From Pleurocapsa sp. MO_226.B13 (GTDB taxonomy: Bacteria > Cyanobacteriota > Cyanobacteriia > Cyanobacteriales > Xenococcaceae), in assembly GCA_030064795.1 (NCBI GenBank), contig JASJEI010000240.1, positions 1 to 18,403 of the forward strand: DNA of 18,403 nt, read 5' to 3'. A program made the translations under genes and the position numbers. The notes beneath the pieces were generated by a model that ran no database searches, was not told where the DNA came from, and saw only the letters and a program-made list of their open reading frames with translations. Numbering within the stretch: position 1 is the stretch's first letter; the number at the start of each line of letters is the position of its first letter. Positions 8,191 through 15,298 of the stretch are shown one piece after another.

Positions 8191-8196
8191 TATAAT
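8191..8196 (+). promoter_or_regulatory. Candidate -10 element upstream of the structured RNA region
   Basis: A perfect TATAAT lies about 67 bases before the first hairpin of the candidate RNA at 8263. No good -35 hexamer is visible at the right spacing, so the promoter call is weak. Confidence 0.25.
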
Positions 8197-8262
8197 AAAT
8201 TTTGTACGAAAAATCTAGCTAAAAATTGCTGTAACCTCGTACAATTAGCGCACCTTGACAAC

Positions 8263-8486
8263 TTGGATACGGGTTCGACTCAGAAGTTGAGTCGGTAAAA
8301 ATCCAAACGTACAAAGATGTATGAGTATTTCCGAAATACGAGTAGTACCGCAGGACTTGCGGGGAAAGAAATTGTCTGTAAAGTCGTACTGTCGGGGATA
8401 TGTGATAGCTGTCATATATCTAGATAAGTGGCATAGTGCAGAAAGCTCTCAGTCGCGAGATTGGGAAGCCCTCAGTTTACTGAGGG
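8263..8486 (+). ncRNA. Candidate orphan HEARO/omega-like structured RNA
   Basis: About 225 bases contain a succession of clean hairpins. TTGGAT (8263-8268) pairs with ATCCAA (8301-8306), enclosing CGACTCA/TGAGTCG (8276-8282 with 8288-8294). Then come TACA/TGTA (8310-8321), GTATTT/AAATAC (8325-8339), CCGCA/TGCGG (8348-8362), a 9-bp stem with one wobble pair (8397-8405 with 8412-8420), and CCCTCAG/CTGAGGG (8469-8475 with 8480-8486). The single-stranded AGATAAG follows the 9-bp stem at 8422-8428. As I remember them, RNAs made upstream of IscB nucleases have a similar order: hairpins, AGATAAG, a last hairpin, then a ribosome site. Here GGGAGGA and an ATG at 8499 follow, but the frame is only 28 codons and not IscB-like. 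An IS605-type omega RNA is the alternative. The structure is clear; the identity is uncertain. Confidence 0.42.
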
Positions 8487-8757
8487 AGGAAGTCACCCAT
8501 GTCCTCCTTTGAGAAGAAGCTACACCCAGTAGCTTTAAAGATAGTCCGAACTGAGGAAGTATTCGGAAGTTTGTCAGATAATTAGGCTCTTGGTCTATTC
8601 AACTATTAAGGTCAACTGGGTTTGACACTCTCAGTCCTCGTCCCGAAGGGCAGGCTGAGTTATTGAATTCATCCAGGAGAAATACTTTGATCACTCCATA
8701 GCTTATACGTTCTGTTAATCCGTAGGTCCTAAAAAAGTTGAATATATTCTCTTTAGC
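8487..8757. other. Gene-free stretch between structured RNA and outer-membrane gene
   Basis: An ATG at 8499 behind GGGAGGA opens a 28-codon frame that I cannot place. Hairpins lie at 8518-8536 (AAGCTA/TAGCTT) and at 8630-8659, a compound stem: CTCAG/CTGAG, CCT/AGG and CCC/GGG around loop GAA. The latter is followed by GAATTCATCC, a string also seen near insertion-sequence ends. I take this as the remains of a mobile element whose protein gene was deleted. Confidence 0.35.
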
Positions 8758-8758
8758 T

Positions 8759-9844
8759 TTACTTTTTGATCTGTAGGTTTAAGGCGAAATATAACTGCCA
8801 CTCAGGCTGACCATCTCCTTCGGAAGCCACTATATACTGTGGTTCCAAGAAAAAATTGTAAATTACTTTGCGTGTTTGGATTACCTTACCAGCACCTAGC
8901 CCCAAAGGGATATTAAAATCACCATTCTCGAAGTTGAAGAACCAGATTGGCGCACCTCTAAGATACCAGCCTTGACCAAGCTGATAAAAACCAAAGGGCT
9001 GAAAAACTCCCCTACTGACTGTATCGCGATCGGAATTACCTGCAAAACTATGCTCGTAGGTGAGTAGATAGCCATACTGAAATCTAGGCGATCGCCCATT
9101 AAAGAAAACATTGGCTGCACCAATAGTCCACTTATCACTGCCCAGGTTGGTTTCAGTGGCAGTAGGAAAAGTCAACAGAGGTCCAACACCAAAGCTGATA
9201 GCAGGGTCTCCCACATCTATCAAGGCTGCGGTAAAGAGGTTTAAATCGCCTAAACCTGTCTTGCTATCAAAGTCTGGTGGGGAGGGAAAAGTGTTAACTG
9301 GTAACGATAATCGCCCCAGCCAAGTTACATTAAATAATCTAAACGGTTGGGCAACTCGCAGAATGAACTGGTTGGCATCACCAGCAGGGCCCGTAAGATC
9401 GCCGATATAATAGTTTTGAAAGTTGACTGCTGTAAAATTAGCCAAGGGGTTGTTAGCATCAGCTTCAGCACTGGCTCCGCTGCTTGAATTCTCCGTACTA
9501 TTTTCCTCGGTAGATTGGGCGAATATCCAATTTGCCTTGGTGAAGCTTAGATTATAATTAGATTCCCCAGCCTCCTGGGGAACATGAAATGAAGAATTGT
9601 TCCCGATTGTCTTCTTTGCCAGTAAGTCTTCTGCCACGGTGCTAATACCATTATCCTTAGTATTACTGACAACTGCATCTACGAGCTGGGATGATTCAGA
9701 AATATCAGAATCTGGCAATGGCTTAACAGCGATATCTTGATGGGGCGGAGTTGTTTGCGCTGTAACTAGACTAGCTGATGCAACTAAAATAGAAAATGCG
9801 CTCGGGGTTGCTATCCAAGCTACCTTAAAGTATTTGAATATCAT
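8759..9844 (-). CDS. Outer-membrane beta-barrel protein, MetA-pathway/neuromedin-U-like
   Basis: The 361-residue protein starts with a signal peptide: a hydrophobic core from about residue 8 to 28, ending LVTAQ. A low-complexity Ser/Asn/Asp linker follows (about 30-135). The C-terminal 220 residues are a series of amphipathic strands, including GVGPLLTFPTATETNLGSDK and the closing strand QLYFALNLQIKK. These are typical of the transporter-like barrel family annotated as phenol degradation MetA pathway protein (PF13557). Members lie in the outer membrane; transported substrates are mostly unknown. An upstream TTG at 9871 is in frame, but the ATG at 9844 gives the better signal peptide. A 6-bp hairpin (AGGAGC, loop GCAA, GCTCCT; 9862-9877) lies in the leader. 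The gene stands alone. Confidence 0.78.
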   Translation of the reverse strand: MIFKYFKVAWIATPSAFSILVASASLVTAQTTPPHQDIAVKPLPDSDISESSQLVDAVVSNTKDNGISTVAEDLLAKKTIGNNSSFHVPQEAGESNYNLSFTKANWIFAQSTEENSTENSSSGASAEADANNPLANFTAVNFQNYYIGDLTGPAGDANQFILRVAQPFRLFNVTWLGRLSLPVNTFPSPPDFDSKTGLGDLNLFTAALIDVGDPAISFGVGPLLTFPTATETNLGSDKWTIGAANVFFNGRSPRFQYGYLLTYEHSFAGNSDRDTVSRGVFQPFGFYQLGQGWYLRGAPIWFFNFENGDFNIPLGLGAGKVIQTRKVIYNFFLEPQYIVASEGDGQPEWQLYFALNLQIKK

Positions 9845-9861
9845 AAAAAAGTGTAGATTGA

Positions 9862-9877
9862 AGGAGCGCAAGCTCCT
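9862..9877 (-). promoter_or_regulatory. Leader hairpin covering AGGAG before the outer-membrane gene
   Basis: AGGAGC and GCTCCT pair around a GCAA loop, 18 bases upstream of the ATG at 9844. The only ribosome-site-like AGGAG near the start is inside this stem. It could modulate translation or be a degraded repeat. Confidence 0.3.
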
Positions 9878-10006
9878 AATAACAAATAGAAAAAAGAATG
9901 CGACACTGCTGTAAGGGCAATTGGTAAAATAACCCTAATCAAATATTTAATTTTCTTTTAAACAGTATAGATGACAGCAATTACTACATAACTGGGAACT
10001 AGGAAA

Positions 10007-10191
10007 GAATCTATCCTGGCTGCCTGACACATTTATTTAGCAAAGCTCAACTTTTAGACACTTCAATGTTGACATGGATCTGAAGCTTAAAACTATTCAT
10101 TTTCAGCTTCCCATAAATACTCTGCCTTTTCTTCTTTTCTACCGGATCTCAATACTTTCACATACTTGTGTCAGGCAGTCAGGAATCTATC
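10007..10191. mobile_element. Small transposable element (MITE) with 16-bp TIRs and 9-bp target duplication
   Basis: The terminal inverted repeats are 10016-10031 (CTGGCTGCCTGACACA) and 10167-10182, whose complement reads CTGACTGCCTGACACA: 15 of 16 positions agree. Immediately outside both ends stands the same nonamer GAATCTATC, at 10007-10015 and 10183-10191. The element itself is 167 bp, AT-rich, and encodes nothing convincing. Target duplications of 9 bp occur in IS families such as IS4/IS50, so a DDE transposase acting in trans is expected; the parent is not in this window. It occupies the space between the outer-membrane gene and the stress-type cluster and may affect expression there. 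Confidence 0.82.
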
Positions 10192-10205
10192 TTTAACTGC
10201 TGAAT

Positions 10206-10640
10206 TTATTGCGAACTAGAATCTGATGGATTTTCTTCTTCTGATGCAGTTAAAATTTTCCAGGCAGCGTCTACAGCCCGATTAATTCGGTTATCCATGG
10301 TCTTCAAATCACTGATAAATTTGTCCCACTTTTCGTTGGTTTCAGTAGTAAAGTCCTTGATGACTTGGTCTAAAGATTGCTCCTGTTCTTTGAAGAAATT
10401 CTCGGTCTTGTTTAAGGTCTCTTTAGCCTGGCTCATGGCTTTAACATAGGCTTCACGGGTCATATCTTCAGTTTCTTGCAGTTCAGCAGCAGCACGATTT
10501 TTAATCAGTTCTACTAGTTCGCACATTTTCTGCTTAATTTCATCGGATTCACCGACCATTTTCTTTTCAACCAAGGCTTTGGTATCTTCGCTAACAGGCG
10601 TGATAGCAGATTTATTGTCACCAGGTGTTTGATTAGTCAT
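10206..10640 (-). CDS. Charged helical protein, 144 residues, unknown function
   Basis: The predicted protein is soluble, rich in Glu, Lys, Thr and Ala, and almost entirely helical between residues 20 and 130. Heptad-like spacing is visible in the EELIKNRAAAELQ-type segments and in ETLNKTENFFKEQEQ. Both ends are polar and disordered (Ser-rich C-terminus). It resembles phasin-like or LEA-like helical proteins in composition, but I recognise no family. AAGGAG lies 10 bases upstream of the ATG. It is the last member of a loose minus-strand cluster with HdeD and DUF1269 genes. A 400-bp gap separates it from the next gene, so it probably has its own promoter. Confidence 0.75.
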   Translation of the reverse strand: MTNQTPGDNKSAITPVSEDTKALVEKKMVGESDEIKQKMCELVELIKNRAAAELQETEDMTREAYVKAMSQAKETLNKTENFFKEQEQSLDQVIKDFTTETNEKWDKFISDLKTMDNRINRAVDAAWKILTASEEENPSDSSSQ

Positions 10641-11040
10641 GAGATAGTCTCCTTTGCTCTATTGTTTTTTACTAATATCTGGTTAGGCTTTTTCGGAGGG
10701 TGAAGGTAATTTTTGCTTGGTTATTTAATTTTTATCTATAATTTATGATGCTAAAGTCAGTTTACAGGAATTAAAATTATTTTCTTCTTAAGAGTTGTAA
10801 AACCTGATTGCTCTGGCTATTGTCATTGTTTAATAATCTTCTATTGTTTTATTTTTTGACATGCTCGCAGTGTGCAAGAGCGTAGCAAATTATTGAGATC
10901 TAGTACCAGTACAGAAAAACTTAATAATGAGGGCAGAACCTCTATGCAGAGGTTCTGCCATAGGCTCCTGGAAGACATGGTAGAGCGCTCGCTGAATTGA
11001 ACTAATTCCCTGACAAAGCTGCGTAAAAGTAGTGAGTTAA
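10641..11040. other. Intergenic stretch with two hairpin repeats
   Basis: No gene is visible. The half next to the 144-residue gene is AT-rich and should hold its promoter. At 10863-10881 GCTC-GCA pairs with TGC-GAGC (two bulged bases), a REP-like string followed by GTAGC. A stronger hairpin lies at 10932-10959. GAGCGCTC at 10983-10990 is a perfect palindrome. Confidence 0.45.
10932..10959 (-). terminator. Perfect 11-bp hairpin, possible terminator of the HdeD gene
   Basis: GGCAGAACCTC (10932-10942) pairs without mismatch with GAGGTTCTGCC (10949-10959) around a 6-base loop. On the minus strand CTCATTATTAAGTTTTTC follows, a weak U tract. It lies 81 bp beyond the HdeD stop codon. It could also be a dispersed repeat. 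Confidence 0.45.
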
Positions 11041-11646
11041 TTACCCCTCATTCAAAACGCTTTCACTCGAGGGAACATCAGCGACGATCGCTTGACGCAT
11101 CGCCGATGAAATCTTGAAGATTGCCAAGCCGTTAGTAATCAGATTTACCCCCACTAGAGTACCTATTGTCCAAATAGAACTAACTGGCCAGTTACTCCAG
11201 ATGAGAATACCGAGAATGACTCCTAGAATGCCACTAAACACCCCCCAGCCCCAGCCATACAGAGGTTTCATGTCAAAGGCGTTAATCACCTGAATTATAC
11301 CATCAATGAAAATCAAAATACCTACAATCAACGTAAGTATAGTTAATCCTTCCCAAGGACTCTTCAAAATTACGCTCCCTGCTATTAGGTAGAGAATTCC
11401 CAGCAACACCTGAAGGACAAACCACCCTGCCCCCATCTTGCGTGTGGAAAAGGCATAGACGATATGAAATATACCGTATATCAGAAAAACAACTCCCAGA
11501 AATATCGTTATGACAATCCCTGCAATTAACGGTATAATCAGGGCTATAAACCCTAACACGATCGCGAGAATGCCGAGAGTGACCGCCCATCCTAGTTGTG
11601 ATTTCATTTCTCGCCGCGTTTCTGGATCTGTGCTAATTCTAAGCAT
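11041..11646 (-). CDS. HdeD family membrane protein (DUF308), copy A
   Basis: The 201-residue protein has six closely spaced membrane segments (about 19-38, 41-66, 74-93, 100-122, 131-150 and 157-178) and short polar ends. The internal repeat of Gly-rich helix pairs and the segment GTLVGVNLITNG near the last helix fit the HdeD/DUF308 family. HdeD of E. coli supports acid resistance at high cell density; in cyanobacteria the role is not established. AGGAG lies about 12 bases before the ATG. Copy B lies 116 bp upstream on the same strand and shares the last-helix motif (GTLVGINLISDG), so the two arose by duplication but have diverged widely. Confidence 0.88.
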   Translation of the reverse strand: MLRISTDPETRREMKSQLGWAVTLGILAIVLGFIALIIPLIAGIVITIFLGVVFLIYGIFHIVYAFSTRKMGAGWFVLQVLLGILYLIAGSVILKSPWEGLTILTLIVGILIFIDGIIQVINAFDMKPLYGWGWGVFSGILGVILGILIWSNWPVSSIWTIGTLVGVNLITNGLAIFKISSAMRQAIVADVPSSESVLNEG

Positions 11647-11762
11647 AATAAACTACTTCTCCTGAACTGAAACATTAAGCTGGGTAGCCAAGCCGACCGT
11701 GACGCACCTCTGACCGCTGCCTGCTTCTAACGGGCGATTCACAAAGGCTTATCGACATTAAG

Positions 11763-12344
11763 CTAAGACGCATTAGTAGATTGAGATTCATCAATGGCTT
11801 CCCGTGCCACTGCTGAAAAGGTAGCAACGCCAATTCCATCGGAAATCAAGTTAATCCCTACCAATGTACCAACTAGCCAGGGGGTATTTCCAGGCCAGTC
11901 TACCAACACCCAGATACCAACCACCGTTACCAGAATACCTCGGGCTAAGATCCAGCCCCAACCACTCTCTGGTCTCGATAAAAATGCCGAAAATATCTGA
12001 GTCAAACCGCTACCCAAAATACCCACTCCTACAATCAAGGTTAGAGACAGAAGACCTTCTAAGGGATAAATCAAAAGGAGTAAACCTGCCGCAACATAGA
12101 AAACGCCAATTAATAGCTTCCAGATCAACTGTCCTGATTCCCGCGTTTGAATAGCGTAGATTAATTGGGCAACCCCACCTAGCACTATTACCCAACCCAG
12201 GTAAAAATTAGTAGCAATTCCCGCAAATAGAGGACGAGCGATCGCTACTAATCCTAAAACAATTATCAAAATTCCCAACACTAAGGAGAGACCAAAGCCT
12301 CGCTTTAGTTCTTGAGAAGTGAGTGGATTGATTTGATTTGTCAT
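11763..12344 (-). CDS. HdeD family membrane protein (DUF308), copy B
   Basis: The 193-residue product has six membrane segments (about 16-36, 39-64, 72-91, 96-121, 128-148 and 155-176) and ends REAIDESQSTNAS. The pattern PWLVGTLVGINLISDG matches copy A and the family. A TTG at 12356 is in frame, but GGAGG at 12350-12354 sits 5 bases before the ATG at 12344 and would be part of the coding sequence otherwise, so 12344 is the start. Likely role: inner-membrane stress protein, by family. The gap to copy A (116 bp) is too long to assume a single transcript without evidence. Confidence 0.88.
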   Translation of the reverse strand: MTNQINPLTSQELKRGFGLSLVLGILIIVLGLVAIARPLFAGIATNFYLGWVIVLGGVAQLIYAIQTRESGQLIWKLLIGVFYVAAGLLLLIYPLEGLLSLTLIVGVGILGSGLTQIFSAFLSRPESGWGWILARGILVTVVGIWVLVDWPGNTPWLVGTLVGINLISDGIGVATFSAVAREAIDESQSTNAS

Positions 12345-12504
12345 ATTTGCCTCCAATTATCCTCATAATTATTTGAAAAGTCTTGGGTATTCTCGAAGGG
12401 AAGTTTTTAAATACCCGATCGTTAACCGCCTTGGTAACAGTTGTTGCTTCTTTTCGGCGATCGCTTATGATTGATTTTGCTAAAAATTATAAACAGTAAG
12501 TATT

Positions 12505-13080
12505 TTAGTCATCTATGCGTAATACAGGTGTTTGACGACAATTAGTAGGTAGATCGTTGCCGCTGATTTTAAAGTCATCGCAAGATAGAAATAGATAGTT
12601 ATGACTACCGACAAAATAACCAATCAAACCAACGATCGCGGCAATGGCGATCAGTTTGACCCGCATTTGACGAGAAAGCTTGACTACTTCTTCATGAGTA
12701 ATAGAAAAAATGACGTAGACGGTATAGGGAAGACAAAATCCATAGGAAATAATTGCACTCGTAGTTCCGAGGAAGTCTATTAAGGAATTCTCAGTTACAC
12801 TTTTAACAAAAGTAAAGATAAATCCTACTGTCGGAAACGCCATGAGTACCAGTCCCCCACGACCGACGGGCGATCGCTCTGGCGACAGCAACAGGCATCC
12901 AAGAAAAGTTGCTGATGCCGCAACCCAAGCCGTGAAAATTTGGCTGAAGAAAACCACCCCAAAAGCGCCTAAGTTAAAACTTACTTGCCAAACAGTTACA
13001 GAAGCTGTTACGGAAGCTACGAGGAAAGTTTTAGTTTGGGCATTGAGACGAATTCTCAATGGTGGTTGTTCTGGTTTCAT
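12505..13080 (-). CDS. Five-pass membrane protein of unknown function
   Basis: The 191-residue protein has hydrophobic segments at about 17-36, 38-63, 77-95, 103-128 and 142-161. The 30-residue tail has two cysteines (LSCDDFKISG and TNCRQ) that could form a disulfide if it faces the periplasm. I recognise no family. The ATG start has no strong ribosome site. It lies between the DUF1269 gene (78 bp upstream) and HdeD copy B (160 bp downstream), all on the minus strand, which makes a common stress or envelope theme plausible but unproven. The upstream gap holds the palindrome TTAACGATCGTTAA. Confidence 0.72.
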   Translation of the reverse strand: MKPEQPPLRIRLNAQTKTFLVASVTASVTVWQVSFNLGAFGVVFFSQIFTAWVAASATFLGCLLLSPERSPVGRGGLVLMAFPTVGFIFTFVKSVTENSLIDFLGTTSAIISYGFCLPYTVYVIFSITHEEVVKLSRQMRVKLIAIAAIVGLIGYFVGSHNYLFLSCDDFKISGNDLPTNCRQTPVLRIDD

Positions 13081-13126
13081 CTTTACTTGCTGCTAATGAC
13101 CCCTATCTTGGAAACAAATTACTTTC

Positions 13127-13140
13127 TTAACGATCGTTAA
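13127..13140. promoter_or_regulatory. 14-bp perfect palindrome TTAACGATCGTTAA
   Basis: The palindrome lies in the 78-bp gap upstream of the five-pass membrane protein gene. A part of it, CGATCGTTAA, recurs at 12416-12425 upstream of HdeD copy B. It could be an operator, or chance enriched by the frequent CGATCG of HIP1-type sites. Confidence 0.3.
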
Positions 13141-13158
13141 TCGGCAATTGCTTGACTT

Positions 13159-13956
13159 TTAGGACACTGCTTCGGCTTTAGTTTGGTTAGATTCTTTGAG
13201 CTTGGCTATACGCTTATCGAAATCTGCTTTTAGCTCGTCACGTCGTTTCTCAAATTTTGTTTTAAAATCGCCAGTAGCCTTAGAAATTTGTTCGTCCAAT
13301 TTCTCGATCTTCGCGTTGGCTTCACTTTCCAAAGATGCCATTTTTTTGTCAGCTTTATCATTGAGTGCTTGCAATTTGTCGCGGGTAGCATCAACTTTGA
13401 CTTTCAGCTTTTCCTTGGCTTCGCCAACAGCGTTTGACCACTCTTCCTCAAGTTCATCAAGTTCTCGGTTAGTAGCCTCGATGTCCCGTTCAATCTGCTC
13501 GTCCTCAACGTCAATTCTCCAACGACGGAAAACAGTACCTCCCAGTTCTTCCATGCGGGTGTCCAAAGGAGCAGTCCAACTTTCGGCTACTTCAGCAACA
13601 ACGGCATATTTTCCTGGGGTTAAAACACTAGCCACATCATCTAAAAACTCTGTACTCACACCAACGTTGTACAGATCAACCATCCAACCACTAAGTGAAC
13701 CAGCGTAAGCACCGACAGCCATCCCAGCAGGCCCACCAAAAGCTCCAATCAAGCTGCCAATCAACATACCTGTTGCCGTACCAATAGGACCTTCATCCGC
13801 CCCATCTTTGATTTGGACTTCGCCATTTTCATCTTTCGAGATAATAGCAGCAGCGTAAACCACAATACTGCCTTCGTTATACAGTTCCCGTAAAGCTCGC
13901 GATCCATCGTAAGCAGCTTTCTCATTGTCAAAAACTGTCACAATAAACTTACTCAT
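13159..13956 (-). CDS. DUF1269 protein with glycine zipper and long helical tail
   Basis: The protein has 265 residues from MSKFIVTVFD; ATG at 13956 is preceded by AGAGGA, whereas the longer frame to 14076 has no such support. Residues 1-150 are the DUF1269 (general stress) domain, starting with FIVTVFDNEKAAYDG. It contains a Gly/Ala-rich hydrophobic stretch at about 59-90 (GTATGMLIGSLIGAFGG and so on), a glycine zipper likely to insert in a membrane. Residues 151-260 are a continuous highly charged helix with repeated K/E/A patterns, like LEA or apolipoprotein helices. DUF1269 proteins are usually about 150-170 residues, so the tail is an extension. It sits among helical-protein and HdeD genes. 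Confidence 0.85.
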   Translation of the reverse strand: MSKFIVTVFDNEKAAYDGSRALRELYNEGSIVVYAAAIISKDENGEVQIKDGADEGPIGTATGMLIGSLIGAFGGPAGMAVGAYAGSLSGWMVDLYNVGVSTEFLDDVASVLTPGKYAVVAEVAESWTAPLDTRMEELGGTVFRRWRIDVEDEQIERDIEATNRELDELEEEWSNAVGEAKEKLKVKVDATRDKLQALNDKADKKMASLESEANAKIEKLDEQISKATGDFKTKFEKRRDELKADFDKRIAKLKESNQTKAEAVS

Positions 13957-14128
13957 GTTTTTCCTCTTATTGCTGTTTGATTTGTTGATTTTGGTATAGC
14001 TCAGACCAGATACAGTCTTTATTTTTCTCGAACATTTCGAGTACTTTGGAAGCGCTCTTTTTTCCTTAAAATCCAAGTTATTATCAGCCGAGACATCTTC
14101 GTATGCAGATTCAGACTCGGCAGATCGC

Positions 14129-14542
14129 TTAATTCAGAGCTTCTTCAGCCACCATACGTGCACCAACCGCCTCTAAGGTAGCTACCTCTGCTTCTTCGAT
14201 AGCTACTAATGCAAAGATAATCGCTGATGCAGCATATTCTTCAGCACGATCGGCGCGATCGCTTAGTTTCTTTTGTTCTCGCTTTTCCTTCCATTCTTCA
14301 ATGCTGGCTTCAGTCTCAGCTTTTTTCGCTTCTATCCATTCTTCCAGCTTGGTTTTAGCTTCTTCAGATTCCTGTTTTTTGGCTTCAATTTTTGCCTTGG
14401 CTTCATTAAGCTGCTCCTTAAGAGCCTGCTCAGTTTTCTGAGGAGCTTGTTCTAGTTTGGTTTTTACTTGTCCCAACTGACTTTCAAGGGTAGTGAGTTG
14501 TTGTCTTAAAGTTTCGCAAAACCGATCGATTTTTGCACTCAT
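14129..14542 (-). CDS. Charged coiled-coil protein, 137 residues
   Basis: Residues 5-95 form one long Lys/Glu/Ala-rich helix with repeated motifs such as LNEAKAKIEAKKQESEEAKT and LEEWIEAKKAETEASIEEW, in which an EEW/EAKK unit recurs. Residues 100-137 are more hydrophobic and alanine-rich (AASAIIFALVAIEEAEVATL), perhaps a membrane-binding helix. There is no signal peptide. The composition is like LEA group 3 or phasin proteins; no specific family is recognised. It lies 54 bp downstream of the exported helical protein and 172 bp upstream of the DUF1269 gene on the same strand. Confidence 0.75.
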   Translation of the reverse strand: MSAKIDRFCETLRQQLTTLESQLGQVKTKLEQAPQKTEQALKEQLNEAKAKIEAKKQESEEAKTKLEEWIEAKKAETEASIEEWKEKREQKKLSDRADRAEEYAASAIIFALVAIEEAEVATLEAVGARMVAEEALN

Positions 14543-14596
14543 GATTTTTGTTTCTTGTTTGATAAAAGTTTGCTGAAATTAGAAGATTTAAAGCTC

Positions 14597-15298
14597 TTAT
14601 GCCTGATTGAAAAGTGCTTTCAAGGAGTCCTCTGACTTTTTCATTGCTCGATCGAGTGCCGCGGTGTGCTCCTCAATTCTCTGCTTGAGAAAATCTGAAG
14701 TATCCTGATTAGCTTTTTTAGTATCTTCAGCCAAAATGCTAAAAGCTTCAGATGTGTCTTTGAAGGATTGTTCTAGATTGGCAATATCTCGGTTGATATT
14801 ACGCTCTAATTCAGCTTTTGAAGTCTCCAAGTTAGCTCGCATACTATTTCGAGTTTCTTGTGCCGACTTTAATAGTTCTTGTTCAAACTGGTCAGCTTTG
14901 GCAGCACGTTCTTCATAGGCTTTGGCGGATTCCTCTAATTTCTTTTGTGCCTCAGCATAAGACTTTCGTGTCAGTTCGCGATCCGCTGCATTCATACTGA
15001 CAACGGCTTGCTCCAATTTACCTGGAAGATTTTGCAAAGCTTCATTCGCTTCTTTCAAATCTTTTTCTAAAGAAGCCTGAGTCTCTTCTGCAAAAGATTG
15101 TAAAGAGTTTTGGATCTCTTCTAAGGTTGGTAATTTAGCGATCAGAAGAGATGTCTGTGGTCTAGAAGTTCCAACTACATTTAAGGGGTAGGCATTGGCT
15201 GGGGAACACAAAAAATTTCCCAGTACTAAAATCCCAATTAGTGTAATTGAAAAAATTGCTGCTTGGTTAAAATTGAACCAACGAAAATTTTTGTGCAT
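14597..15298 (-). CDS. Exported helical protein with signal peptide
   Basis: The 233-residue protein begins with a clear signal peptide: basic start MHKNFRWF, hydrophobic core AIFSITLIGILVLGNFL, and a cleavage site after SPANA (about residue 35). The mature part from about residue 55 on is one long charged helix, EEIQNSLQSFAEETQASLEK onwards, with repeats around AEAQKKLEESAKAYEERAAK. The upstream TTG at 15319 is in frame, but the ATG at 15298 gives a normal signal peptide and has GAGAAA close by. The protein should act in the periplasm or thylakoid lumen. It is the first gene of the cluster and is followed closely by another coiled-coil gene, so the two probably share a transcript. Confidence 0.8.
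   Translation of the reverse strand: MHKNFRWFNFNQAAIFSITLIGILVLGNFLCSPANAYPLNVVGTSRPQTSLLIAKLPTLEEIQNSLQSFAEETQASLEKDLKEANEALQNLPGKLEQAVVSMNAADRELTRKSYAEAQKKLEESAKAYEERAAKADQFEQELLKSAQETRNSMRANLETSKAELERNINRDIANLEQSFKDTSEAFSILAEDTKKANQDTSDFLKQRIEEHTAALDRAMKKSEDSLKALFNQA

Noticed and set aside
8263..8310. tRNA-like T-arm string GGTTCGACTC
   Set aside because: No acceptor stem, anticodon arm or cloverleaf can be folded around it; the bases are better explained by the hairpin CGACTCA/TGAGTCG.
8240..8520. Group II intron fragment
   Set aside because: Stem-rich, but I find no domain V (AGC triad with GNRA-capped 34-nt hairpin) and no reverse transcriptase frame nearby.
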